This document shows positions 1 through 8,125 of a stretch of 64,000 nucleotides of DNA, piece after piece. The stretch lies in NCBI RefSeq assembly GCF_003477885.1, contig NZ_QUEE01000011.1, positions 62,001-126,000 of the forward strand. The letters are read 5' to 3'. The notes beneath the pieces were generated by a model that was not told where the DNA came from, made no database searches, and saw only the letters and a program-made list of their open reading frames with translations. This DNA is from Lachnotalea sp. AF33-28. GTDB taxonomy: Bacteria > Bacillota > Clostridia > Lachnospirales > Lachnospiraceae. The translations under genes were made by a program, and so were the position numbers. Within the stretch, counting starts at the first letter, position 1. Each line of letters begins with the position of its first letter.

Positions 1-79
1 GGCTGATAGTAACTGCTTTTGGGCAGTCACCTATATATGCGGGTATATTCCGCAAAAATGAAAACAGGAGGGTACAAGA

Positions 80-1708
80 ATGTACAAAAAGAAACTTGTA
101 GTATGGGGTTTGGCAGCCGCTATGGCGGCAACACTTCTGGCGGGCTGCAGTAAAGACGGCAGCACTCCGACCAGCCAGGGAGCACAGACAAGCGCGGGCC
201 AGTCCAGTCAGACGGAAGGAACTTCGGCAGGAAATGAAGCGAAAGAAAAAGCCAGAATCACGATGATGGCGATTGACTGGAACGGATCACCGCTTTCTGC
301 GGAAGGTTCCGATGAGATCAAACAGAAGGTATCCGATTATACGAATACGATCATTGATGATGATACCTTTACCTGGGTTGCAAACGATGTTTATACGGAG
401 AAAATGGGTCTGGCGCTGCTTAATAAAGACAACATGCCCATGATCATGACTGTGAATTCCGGAGTGAATTCCACAATCGTACAGGCCGCCAATGCCGGTG
501 CTTTTTGGGATTTGACGGATTACCTGTTCGATGCGGAAAAGTATCCGAACCTAGCACAGGCCAATAAGGATGTATCCAAGCAGCTTACCGTAAACGGACA
601 GCTGATCGGCATCTACCGTTCCAGACCGATCGGAAGATACGGATTCGGATACCGTCAGGACTGGGCGGAAAAACTGGGCCTGGAAGCTCCGGAAACTATG
701 GAAGATTTGTATAACATGGCGCGTGCTTTTACCTTTGACGACCCGGACGGGGACGGGGTGGACAACACCTATGGCTTTAACTGGACAAAGGACAGCATTC
801 CGCTGGAAATCCTGCAGGCGCAGTTTGGATGCGGCAACCAGTGGATTGAGAAGGACGGCAAACTGGTTCCTTCCCATCAGACAGATGAATATATGGAAGC
901 TTTGAACTGGCTGAAGAGAATGTATGACGAAGGTCTGGTGTATGAGGACTGGGCGGTCCGCGAAGGCTCCACACAGGCTGATTTGGTGAAAAACGGACAG
1001 TGCGGCATGATGGCCAAAGAGCTGGATGATATCAGAAGAGTGTACGATTATTTTGAAACGAATGAGATTCCTGCGGTAACCGGTGACGGATTCGCCAAGA
1101 TGGCTCTGATGGGAGCGATGAGCAAGGAAGAAGGAAGCGAGAAGACAATCCTGGCAACTTCCGGCATGAACGGCTTTTTCGCGATCACAAAGGCTGCTAA
1201 GACAGAAGAAGATCTGGAAAACTGTCTGCATTTCCTGGATAAGATGAATGACGAAGATATGCTGCTTCTGGCGGACTGGGGTCTGGAAGGCATAACCTAT
1301 AAGATCGATGAAGAGGGATATATTGTCAGCACGGCTACCGGCATGGATTTAAAGAGCCTGCCCGGCAACGGACTGAATCAGACGGTAGCATATATACCCG
1401 GTGCCAGCACCACTGAAATCTGCGGGATTCCGATCAAGAATGATCCGCAGAAAGAGCTGGAAAATCAGCTCAAAGAGGATAACGTGCAGTATGCGATTTT
1501 TAACCCGGCAGCAGCTTATCTGAACAACTCCGAAACCTATGCTCTTAACGGCGCGAACATGGATGAAATCCTGAAGCAGGCCAGAACACAGTATATCTGC
1601 GGAGAGATTGATGAGGCCGGTCTTCAGGCTAAATTCAGCGAATGGGACAACGCAGGCGGCACAAAGGTAATTGAAGAGGTCAATACACAGTTTGCTGCGG
1701 ATAAATAA
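80..1708 (+). CDS. extracellular solute-binding lipoprotein (ABC sugar importer, family 1)
   Basis: The 542-residue product begins with a lipoprotein signal peptide: basic start, hydrophobic stretch and lipobox LAGC with the acylated Cys at residue 23, followed by a Ser/Thr/Gly/Gln-rich linker to about residue 55. The rest resembles family 1 carbohydrate-binding proteins of ABC importers, which bind an oligosaccharide outside the membrane and pass it to two permeases. The length is typical of the larger Clostridia members. AGGAGGG at 66-72 sets the ATG start. The permease genes are not in the window and may lie upstream. The next gene is an oligogalacturonate lyase, so pectin-derived oligosaccharides are the likely ligand; that is inference from context. 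Family assignment is firm, substrate is not. Confidence 0.85.
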   Translation: MYKKKLVVWGLAAAMAATLLAGCSKDGSTPTSQGAQTSAGQSSQTEGTSAGNEAKEKARITMMAIDWNGSPLSAEGSDEIKQKVSDYTNTIIDDDTFTWVANDVYTEKMGLALLNKDNMPMIMTVNSGVNSTIVQAANAGAFWDLTDYLFDAEKYPNLAQANKDVSKQLTVNGQLIGIYRSRPIGRYGFGYRQDWAEKLGLEAPETMEDLYNMARAFTFDDPDGDGVDNTYGFNWTKDSIPLEILQAQFGCGNQWIEKDGKLVPSHQTDEYMEALNWLKRMYDEGLVYEDWAVREGSTQADLVKNGQCGMMAKELDDIRRVYDYFETNEIPAVTGDGFAKMALMGAMSKEEGSEKTILATSGMNGFFAITKAAKTEEDLENCLHFLDKMNDEDMLLLADWGLEGITYKIDEEGYIVSTATGMDLKSLPGNGLNQTVAYIPGASTTEICGIPIKNDPQKELENQLKEDNVQYAIFNPAAAYLNNSETYALNGANMDEILKQARTQYICGEIDEAGLQAKFSEWDNAGGTKVIEEVNTQFAADK

Positions 1709-1718
1709 AAAATAATTG

Positions 1719-1742
1719 GCCGCCGGCCATTAGGCCGGCGGC
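1719..1742 (+). other. intercistronic GC-rich hairpin
   Basis: A perfect 10-bp inverted repeat (GCCGCCGGCC / GGCCGGCGGC) with a 4-nt loop lies between the binding-protein gene and the lyase gene. It has no T-tract, so it more likely stabilises the upstream mRNA or partly attenuates transcription than acts as a full terminator. Such hairpins commonly keep a binding protein more abundant than its downstream partners. Confidence 0.6.
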
Positions 1743-1771
1743 AGCAATAAATATTGAGGAGAGATGATCCA

Positions 1772-2926
1772 ATGAGCATGATTGGCAGGGAATACCCTTC
1801 GGAAATTGTTAAATATCAGGACCCCAAGACTGGAAAAGAGATCACACAGCTTACCACAGGACACCAGAATGTACATATGTACTTCACGGATAACTCTTTT
1901 ACGACCGGTGACAGAGAGATTTATTTCACCTCCACCAGGCCTTATGAGGATCAGGAAAGATCCAATTTATTTAAAATGGATCTGGAAACAGGAATCATGA
2001 CTCAGCTGACCGATGAGGTAAACGGCATCGGCTCCTGCACGAAGACTCCGGACAGCGAGATTGCGGTATACGTGTTGAACAGGTGCCAGGTAGTAAAGCT
2101 GAATACCAGGACCGGACAAAAAGACATAATTTATGAAGAAATGGGTGACTATCAGATCGGCCACCCGTTCATCAGCCATGATAAGAAGTATATTGGATTT
2201 GAAAGAAACGAGAAGCAGGAACACGGGGTGGGTAAAAACTATACCGGTTTTGCGGAAACAATGTTCGGGATCAAAAAGTCCTATATCATGATCGTGGATA
2301 TCGATGGAAGAGAAGCGAAGAATGTCTACTCCGATACACATTGGATCGGCCATTTCCAATTCTCACCGGATGACAGCAACATAGCGATGTTCTGCCACGA
2401 GGGCCCATGGAATCTGGTTCAGCAGAGAATCTGGATTCTGGATATTGCTGCGGGCGATGCGATTCCGTGTTACCGCCAGCAGCAGGACGACAGCATCGGC
2501 CATGAATTCTGGACCAGGGACGGGCTGATTTTCTTTGATGACCGCATGGCCGGACACGACGGAACGATCACCGTATCCAAGACCCAGGCCGTGGCAACAC
2601 AAGATCAGATTAAGCCAGGACAGATCCCCTTTGTAGGCCTGGCAGACCGCACGGGCAGGCTGCTGCGCAGGATTGATATGCCGTTCTACTGCAATCACTA
2701 TCATGCGAATAATGACAATAGCGTGCTGGTAGGGGATGCGGTGGAAGATCTGGTATTGATCGATCTGAAGGGGGAAAAGCCCGAGCTCACCACCCTCTGC
2801 TATCACGGAACTTCCTGGAACGGCGGATATACACACTGTCACCCTACTTACAGCTGGGGTGCGGATCAGATCCTTTATACATCAGACAAGGACGGGCTCT
2901 GCAATCTATATATAGTAAGGCCGTGA
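1772..2926 (+). CDS. ogl: oligogalacturonate lyase, polysaccharide lyase family 22
   Basis: The 384-residue protein matches the seven-bladed beta-propeller oligogalacturonate lyases. These cleave short oligogalacturonides from pectin by beta-elimination in the cytoplasm, giving 5-keto-4-deoxyuronate. Expected family features are visible: an N-terminal PKTGKEITQLT propeller strand, repeated TSTRP/YTSDKDG-type blade motifs, and a late His-rich region (CNHYHANND, then THCHPTYSW) that matches the metal-binding histidines of characterised PL22 enzymes. The ATG at 1772 has AGGAGAG 5' of it and is preferred over a TTG six codons upstream. It follows the binding-protein gene, with a strong terminator directly after it, so the pair closes an operon. 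There is no signal peptide, consistent with acting on imported oligomers. Confidence 0.85.
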   Translation: MSMIGREYPSEIVKYQDPKTGKEITQLTTGHQNVHMYFTDNSFTTGDREIYFTSTRPYEDQERSNLFKMDLETGIMTQLTDEVNGIGSCTKTPDSEIAVYVLNRCQVVKLNTRTGQKDIIYEEMGDYQIGHPFISHDKKYIGFERNEKQEHGVGKNYTGFAETMFGIKKSYIMIVDIDGREAKNVYSDTHWIGHFQFSPDDSNIAMFCHEGPWNLVQQRIWILDIAAGDAIPCYRQQQDDSIGHEFWTRDGLIFFDDRMAGHDGTITVSKTQAVATQDQIKPGQIPFVGLADRTGRLLRRIDMPFYCNHYHANNDNSVLVGDAVEDLVLIDLKGEKPELTTLCYHGTSWNGGYTHCHPTYSWGADQILYTSDKDGLCNLYIVRP

Positions 2927-2930
2927 GAAT

Positions 2931-2962
2931 CGGTACGGGCATATATTGCCCGTACCGTTTTT
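2931..2962 (+). terminator. rho-independent terminator after the lyase gene
   Basis: A perfect 10-bp stem CGGTACGGGC / GCCCGTACCG with a 7-nt loop is followed by TTTTT. It lies between convergent genes and may also end the regulator transcript from the other strand. Confidence 0.9.
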
Positions 2963-2970
2963 GTTGTGTC

Positions 2971-3639
2971 TTATCTGTAAAAATCCTCCTTTAAAAGAAA
3001 ATAGTTTTTATCCGTTTCAAGCAGCCCTTCCCGGCGCATTTTGCTAAGTTCATTGGAGAGCGCGCTGCGGTCGACACTTAAATAATCGGCCAGCTGCTGC
3101 CTGTTAAAGGGAATGGTAAATGCGCGGCTTTTGAAGCGGGACGCCTGGTCGGAGAGATAGGACATAAGCCTCCCCCGGATGGATTTGGAGGAGGTATAAA
3201 AGATCCTGCGGGACAGCGTCAGATTCTTCTGCGCAGTCAGTGTCAGAAGATTTCGGATCAGCCTGCTGTGATGCTCACAGGCCAAAGAACAGGTCTCCAA
3301 TATTCGCATGGCGTTTAAAAACAGGACTTCTGAGCATTCCGCCGCCACCGCACTGACCATCATCGGTTCGCCGGGGACGCATGCATAGGTTTCCGCGAAA
3401 GTCAGGCCCGGACCGATGCTGTCCAGTACGCTCTTATTGCCCCACAGGTCGTCGCTTTCGATCTGGACGCGTCCGAAAAGAAGCAGCCCCATATTCTGCA
3501 CGGGTTCGCCGGCATGGGCTATGATCTCACCCCTGGCATAGCGTTTCTGCTTTGCGCCCAGACAGTTTAGCATGGTCTTAAGTTCCTGCGGAGGGGTACC
3601 ATAAAATAAAACCGTTTCAGATAAAAAACCGTAGTCCAT
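2971..3639 (-). CDS. Crp/Fnr-family transcriptional regulator
   Basis: The 222-residue protein has an N-terminal cyclic-nucleotide-binding-like beta-roll (about residues 20-115), a dimerisation helix and a C-terminal winged helix with the recognition segment RQQLADYLSVDRSALSNEL. The start used here (complement of 3637-3639) has AAAGGAG at the right distance; an ATG seven codons upstream has no comparable ribosome site. It is divergent from a [4Fe-4S] ferredoxin gene, with a perfect dyad between them. Crp/Fnr genes next to this kind of ferredoxin in Clostridia often belong to the HcpR-like nitrosative/redox stress group, but no hcp gene is here. The residues seen do not include an N-terminal Fnr-type Fe-S cysteine cluster. 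The signal it senses is unknown. Confidence 0.85.
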   Translation of the reverse strand: MDYGFLSETVLFYGTPPQELKTMLNCLGAKQKRYARGEIIAHAGEPVQNMGLLLFGRVQIESDDLWGNKSVLDSIGPGLTFAETYACVPGEPMMVSAVAAECSEVLFLNAMRILETCSLACEHHSRLIRNLLTLTAQKNLTLSRRIFYTSSKSIRGRLMSYLSDQASRFKSRAFTIPFNRQQLADYLSVDRSALSNELSKMRREGLLETDKNYFLLKEDFYR

Positions 3640-3691
3640 CTCGCTCCTTTTGCAGGCCATATAGTCCGTTTTTTCATTCTGCCTGCTATTT

Positions 3692-3734
3692 TGTTGTTAA
3701 AACAACATACATGCTGAAGCCATTGTATTATAAT
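3692..3734 (+). promoter_or_regulatory. candidate Crp/Fnr operator and class II promoter
   Basis: The perfect dyad TGTTGTTAAAACAACA occupies 3692-3707 (centre 3699.5). A consensus -10 box TATAAT lies at 3729-3734 with no good -35. The predicted start near 3741 places the dyad centre at about -41.5, the classical position for class II activation by Crp/Fnr proteins. The regulator gene begins 53 bp away on the other strand, so the site may also control its own gene. Confidence 0.6.
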
Positions 3735-3775
3735 GCGGTTGTCAAGTCAAGGAGATATAGAGGGAGGAGTTCATC

Positions 3776-4402
3776 ATGATAAGAAAAATTATTCAGATAG
3801 ACGAGGATAAATGCAATGGCTGCGGTCTGTGCGCGAGCGCCTGCCACGAGGGAGCTATCGGCATGGTGGAGGGCAAGGCAAAACTGCTTAGGGACGATTA
3901 CTGCGACGGACTGGGAGATTGTCTGCCGGCCTGTCCAACAGGCGCCATCTGTTTTGTGGAGCGGGAGGCGGCCGCATATGACGAGGCAGCGGTGCTGCAA
4001 AATAAGAAGAAAAAGATGCAGGCGGACGAATGCAGATCCCAGCTGCGGCAATGGCCGGTTCAGATTAAGCTTGCGCCTGTAAACGCGTCTTATTTTGACG
4101 GCGCGCATCTGTTAATCGCTGCGGACTGCACCGCATATGCATACGGAAATTTTCATAATGAGTTTATCCGGAACAGGATCACTCTGATCGGGTGCCCCAA
4201 GCTGGATGACTGCGATTATACGGAGAAGCTGACCGAAATCATCGCGGGCAATGATATTAAGAGCCTGACAGTGGTGCGTATGGAGGTCCCCTGCTGCGGC
4301 GGAATCGAACATGCGGCGGTAAACGCTTTGAAAAACAGCGGCAGATTCATTCCCTGGCAGGTGATTACCATCCGGACAGACGGCAGCATACTGGAGAGAT
4401 AA
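3776..4402 (+). CDS. [4Fe-4S] ferredoxin-type protein
   Basis: The 208-residue protein starts with a two-cluster ferredoxin region: CNGCGLCASAC (Cys 13, 16, 19, 23) and a variant second motif CDGLGDCLPACP (Cys 43, 49, 53). A charged linker follows (about residues 65-90), then a C-terminal domain with further conserved-looking cysteines (ADCTAYAYG, GCPKLDDC, PCCGG). The architecture fits soluble electron-transfer proteins found beside Crp/Fnr regulators in anaerobic Firmicutes, which probably act in redox or nitrosative stress. It is divergent from the regulator and probably activated through the dyad at 3692-3707. A perfect terminator follows, so it is monocistronic. The electron partner cannot be told from sequence. 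Confidence 0.8.
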   Translation: MIRKIIQIDEDKCNGCGLCASACHEGAIGMVEGKAKLLRDDYCDGLGDCLPACPTGAICFVEREAAAYDEAAVLQNKKKKMQADECRSQLRQWPVQIKLAPVNASYFDGAHLLIAADCTAYAYGNFHNEFIRNRITLIGCPKLDDCDYTEKLTEIIAGNDIKSLTVVRMEVPCCGGIEHAAVNALKNSGRFIPWQVITIRTDGSILER

Positions 4403-4432
4403 CGCACGTATGATTTCAGCAAAGATGTGATG

Positions 4433-4472
4433 GCAGTAAAAAAGAGGGCGGGGGCGTCCTCTTTTTTACTGC
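4433..4472 (+). terminator. rho-independent terminator after the ferredoxin gene
   Basis: A perfect 15-bp inverted repeat (GCAGTAAAAAAGAGG and its complement) with a G-rich 10-nt loop; the right arm carries a TTTTTT run. It separates the ferredoxin gene from the OLD-family gene. Confidence 0.85.
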
Positions 4473-4487
4473 CTGGCCGGATGCAAA

Positions 4488-4516
4488 TTGACAGAACGCT
4501 TCTTACGATTTATTAT
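4488..4516 (+). promoter_or_regulatory. sigma-A-type promoter of the OLD-family gene
   Basis: TTGACA (4488-4493), 17-bp spacer, TATTAT (4511-4516). It sits just after the preceding terminator and about 80 bp before the chosen start, showing that the nuclease gene is transcribed independently. Confidence 0.7.
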
Positions 4517-4594
4517 AAGAGAATAATATACCTATCTGTTCCGCACTCAACTGTTAAGGGGGGGCCTATGCGGATCGGCAGGGGGAGGCGTGAC

Positions 4595-6508
4595 ATGAAA
4601 ATAAACGCACTGACAATCAGAAACTTTAAATCTATCCGAGAGCTCCATATCGATGATATAGACAGCGCCCTGATCGTGGTCGGCAAGAACAGCACCGGCA
4701 AGACGGCGATCCTGGATGCTGTCCTGGCCGTGGCGGGCCTTTACACGGTGAGCAGCGAGGATTTTAACCTCCAGGAGAGCAATATAGAGGTGGAGGTGCT
4801 GCTTGAAATAACGGAATCGGATCTGGCCATGCTGAACCGGCAGGGGATGATCAGCAAATATAAACGTTACGATATCTGGTTCTCCGATTTTTGTGAAAAG
4901 CTTCCTTCCTATCAGGATGGTGTGCTCTCATTTACGTTTGTTGCCAACAAAGACGGCAAAGTCCGATATTGGGACGGCGTGCGCAAAAACAATAAATACA
5001 TCCCGATGGTGCTGCCGAAAATCCATTTCATCGATTACAGCAGGGACCTTCAGGAGATACAGGATGATATCTTTTTGGCAAGAAGCAGGGAATCCCTCTC
5101 TGCGCTCCGGGAGAACCGCTGCATGTTTGACCAGGCAAAGCGCTGCACGGACTGCTTTCAGTGCATCGGCGTGATTGAGAAGAAAAGCCCTGCGGATCTG
5201 ACGGTATTTGAAACGACAAAGCTGTTGGAGTATAAGCTGGTGCACATGGATATGAGCGGATTTGTGGAGCGGTTGAACCAGAACTTCCAGAAAAACAGCG
5301 GCCTGGGCCATGAGCTCATGTATATGCTGCATTTCGATGTGGACCAGATATTAAAGATCGATATGGCGATGTATCACGAGGCCAGAGGCAGTGTGACATC
5401 CGTGCAGTCCATGAGCGAGGGTATCAAAAGCATTTATGTGCTGTCACTGCTGGAGACTTATATAGAAGAGGGAAACAGGATTCCGAGCATCATCATGATA
5501 GAGGATCCGGAGACCTATCTGCATCCGCAGCTTCAGAAAGCGGCCAGTGAAATCCTCTACCGCTTGTCCAGAGAGAATCAGGTGATCTTTTCCACCCATT
5601 CCCCCAATATGATCTTTAATTTCAATTCCAGACAAATCCGGCAGGTGGTGCTGGATCAAAACTATAATACGGTGGTGAGAGAGCATGCGGATATAGACCG
5701 GATACTGGATGACCTGGGCTATACGGCAGGCGATCTGTTAAACGTGAGCTTTGTATTTATTGTGGAGGGCAAGCAGGACCGGAACCGTCTGCCGCTTCTC
5801 CTGGATAAATATTATTCGGAAATCTATGATGAGAACGGCATGCTGCAGAGGATTGCAATCCTATCCACCAACAGCTGTACCAACATAAAGACCTATGCCA
5901 ATCTAAAGTATATGAATAAGCTTTATATCCGCGACCAGTTTCTGATGATCCGCGACGGCGACGGCAGGGACAGAGAGGAGCTTGTGGATCAGCTGTGCGG
6001 ATATTACCGGCAGAGAGAAAAAGAGGATTTGGGCAGCCTGCCCAGAGTGCGTCCGGAGAATGTGCTGGTATTAAAATACTACTCTTTTGAGAATTATTTT
6101 CTGGATCCCGAAGTGATGGCCGCTGCAGGGATACTGTCCGATCCGGAAGAATTTTATGATATTCTGTTTGAAAAGTATAACCAGTATCTCTATAAGCTGA
6201 AAAGCTTTCAGAATCTGACCCGCATGACAGGAGTGACTTTTGGCTGCAGAGAGGATCTTCGGGAGCATATGGAGCTGATCCGCATCTACGGACGGGGGCA
6301 TAATCTGTTTGATATCTTTTATGGCCGCTATAAAGGAAAAGCAGAGACCGACATATTAAAGAAGTATATCGATCTGGCACCTAGAAAGACTTTCGCAGAC
6401 ATACTGGATTCGATTGACTCCTTTGTGTATTTCGACAGCAGGCGCAAGTGGGCCGGCGGCCGGCCGGATCGCGGCGGGCAAAGCGGGGACGGCGGCCTTA
6501 AAAACTGA
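4595..6508 (+). CDS. OLD-family ATP-dependent nuclease (AAA ATPase plus TOPRIM)
   Basis: The 637-residue protein has an SMC/RecF-like ABC ATPase split around a long insertion: Walker A GKNSTGKT (residues 30-37), a signature region around SVQSMSEGIKS, Walker B IIMIEDPETYLHP (about residue 300) and the H-loop FSTHSPN. A TOPRIM domain follows with the acidic Glu in FIVEGKQD (about residue 387) and DGDGR (about residue 453). This is the plan of overcoming-lysogenization-defect nucleases, several of which act in phage defence. The ATG at 4595 has GGGGGAGG before it; the open frame extends 56 codons further upstream but runs through the terminator and promoter. No UvrD-like GajB partner, reverse transcriptase or methylase is adjacent, so it is a standalone gene. 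Biological role unknown. Confidence 0.85.
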   Translation: MKINALTIRNFKSIRELHIDDIDSALIVVGKNSTGKTAILDAVLAVAGLYTVSSEDFNLQESNIEVEVLLEITESDLAMLNRQGMISKYKRYDIWFSDFCEKLPSYQDGVLSFTFVANKDGKVRYWDGVRKNNKYIPMVLPKIHFIDYSRDLQEIQDDIFLARSRESLSALRENRCMFDQAKRCTDCFQCIGVIEKKSPADLTVFETTKLLEYKLVHMDMSGFVERLNQNFQKNSGLGHELMYMLHFDVDQILKIDMAMYHEARGSVTSVQSMSEGIKSIYVLSLLETYIEEGNRIPSIIMIEDPETYLHPQLQKAASEILYRLSRENQVIFSTHSPNMIFNFNSRQIRQVVLDQNYNTVVREHADIDRILDDLGYTAGDLLNVSFVFIVEGKQDRNRLPLLLDKYYSEIYDENGMLQRIAILSTNSCTNIKTYANLKYMNKLYIRDQFLMIRDGDGRDREELVDQLCGYYRQREKEDLGSLPRVRPENVLVLKYYSFENYFLDPEVMAAAGILSDPEEFYDILFEKYNQYLYKLKSFQNLTRMTGVTFGCREDLREHMELIRIYGRGHNLFDIFYGRYKGKAETDILKKYIDLAPRKTFADILDSIDSFVYFDSRRKWAGGRPDRGGQSGDGGLKN

Positions 6509-6578
6509 CTGTATTTGGCAGGAAAAACATTTGTTTTTGTACGAAACACATAAAATTTAGATTTTTTGAAAATTGTAT

Positions 6579-6607
6579 TTGACAACGTCTATGAATTTTT
6601 ATACAAT
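6579..6607 (+). promoter_or_regulatory. sigma-A-type promoter
   Basis: TTGACA (6579-6584), 17-bp spacer, TACAAT (6602-6607). The leader to the next start is about 70 nt and carries AGGATG-type ribosome-binding sequence near 6675. Confidence 0.8.
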
Positions 6608-6686
6608 AGTTCCTAATCTTTAAGGTTTTAACGTACTGCTACAGAGATGCGGCAGTACACCAGGGAAAGAATGTGGAGGATGAAAA

Positions 6687-8075
6687 ATGCAGAACAGACC
6701 AGTAATAATGAATGACCATACGAACCTGTTGCAGTTAGAGGAACACATCTATCATCTGGATGATGTGGAGGTCCCCAACGTATACCGGAACCTGTTTCCG
6801 TATGACCAGGTGCCGAAAGTGGCTTTTAACGACCGAATTGTGCCTCATAATATGCCAAAGGAGATCTGGATCACCGATACCACATTCCGTGACGGACAGC
6901 AGTCCAGAGCGCCGTATACCGCGGAGCAGATTGTGACGATCTTTGATTATCTGCACCGTCTGGGCGGCCCTAAAGGAATTATCCGCAAGAGCGAATTTTT
7001 CTTGTATAGCAAAAAAGACCGCGATGCTGTATATAAATGCATGGAGAGGGGTTATGAGTTCCCGGAGGTTACGAGCTGGATCCGCGCCAATAAGGATGAT
7101 TTCCAGCTGGTTAAGGATATCGGTATCAAGGAGACCGGCATTCTGGTCAGCTGCAGCGATTACCATATATTTTACAAGATGAAAATGACCAGGCAGCAGG
7201 CGATGTTCCACTACCTGCACATTGTCCGTGAATGCCTGGAGATCGGCGTCGCGCCCAGATGCCATCTGGAGGACATCACCAGAGCGGATATATTCGGATT
7301 CGTTATCCCGTTCTGCCTGGAGTTAATGCGTCTGCAGGAGAGATATAAGATACCGGTGTACATACGTGCCTGTGATACGATGGGCTACGGCGTGAATTTC
7401 TCCGGCGCTGTGAATCCCCGTTCCGTACAGGGCATCATCTACGGTCTCACCACCCATGCGGGTGTACCGGGCGAGCAGCTGGAGTGGCACGGACATAACG
7501 ATTTTTACAAGGCGGTCACCAATTCCACCACCGCGTGGCTGTACGGTTGCTGCGGCGTGAACTGTTCTCTCTTTGGTATTGGCGAGAGAACCGGCAATAC
7601 TCCTCTGGAAGCGATGGTGTTCGAATACGCGCAGATCAAGGGAACGCTGGACGGCATGGACACTACGGTGATCACGGAACTGGCGGATTATTACGAGAAG
7701 GAACTGGGCGAGCATATTCCGGACAGAACGCCGTTTGTGGGTAAGAATTTCAACGTGACCAGAGCGGGAATCCATGCGGACGGCCTGCTGAAAAATGAAG
7801 AGATCTACAATATCTTCGATACGGAGAAATTCCTGAACCGTCCGGTGAGAGTTGCTGTATCCAACACCTCCGGCCTGGCGGGCATCGCTCACTGGATCAA
7901 TTCGTATTACCGGTTAAAGGACGACAAAAAGGTGAATAAAAATTCCAAGCTGGTGACGGAAGTGAAGTCCTGGGTGGATAAGGAATATGAAGACGGCAGA
8001 GTGACTGTGATCTCGGATGATGAGCTGGAAAATGAGATTAAAAAAGTCTGTGAAGAGTTGAAAATTACGTTATAG
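6687..8075 (+). CDS. DRE-TIM acyltransferase (isopropylmalate/homocitrate/Re-citrate synthase-like)
   Basis: The 462-residue protein has the HMGL-like TIM barrel. The metal and acid-base motif TDTTFRDGQQSR lies near residue 62-73, and the metal-binding HGHND near residue 268. These enzymes condense acetyl-CoA with a 2-oxo acid. The sequence is unlike canonical LeuA in its long N-terminal extension (about 60 residues before the DRE motif) and lacks the LeuA regulatory domain, so Re-citrate synthase or another 2-oxo acid condensation is as plausible as isopropylmalate synthesis. No leucine, lysine or TCA genes flank it. It has its own promoter and a strong terminator, so it is monocistronic. 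Fold and reaction class are confident, substrate is not. Confidence 0.7.
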   Translation: MQNRPVIMNDHTNLLQLEEHIYHLDDVEVPNVYRNLFPYDQVPKVAFNDRIVPHNMPKEIWITDTTFRDGQQSRAPYTAEQIVTIFDYLHRLGGPKGIIRKSEFFLYSKKDRDAVYKCMERGYEFPEVTSWIRANKDDFQLVKDIGIKETGILVSCSDYHIFYKMKMTRQQAMFHYLHIVRECLEIGVAPRCHLEDITRADIFGFVIPFCLELMRLQERYKIPVYIRACDTMGYGVNFSGAVNPRSVQGIIYGLTTHAGVPGEQLEWHGHNDFYKAVTNSTTAWLYGCCGVNCSLFGIGERTGNTPLEAMVFEYAQIKGTLDGMDTTVITELADYYEKELGEHIPDRTPFVGKNFNVTRAGIHADGLLKNEEIYNIFDTEKFLNRPVRVAVSNTSGLAGIAHWINSYYRLKDDKKVNKNSKLVTEVKSWVDKEYEDGRVTVISDDELENEIKKVCEELKITL

Positions 8076-8086
8076 ATGTGAATGTG

Positions 8087-8125
8087 ACAGGGAGCGTCTG
8101 CTAACAAGCAGACGCTCCCTGTTTT
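8087..8125. terminator. bidirectional rho-independent terminator
   Basis: A perfect 16-bp stem beginning ACAGGGAGCGTCTGCT with loop AACA, followed by TTTT on the + strand. It lies between convergent genes and reaches the stop codon of the minus-strand ABC-F gene. Confidence 0.9.

Noticed and set aside
5757..6380. Minus-strand frame of about 207 codons opposite the OLD gene
   Set aside because: It is the shadow of the TOPRIM region, with a biased Ser/Arg/Pro composition and no start signal.
4595..6508. Gabija defence system
   Set aside because: The GajA-like architecture is present, but no GajB helicase gene is adjacent; the next gene is a metabolic enzyme with its own promoter.
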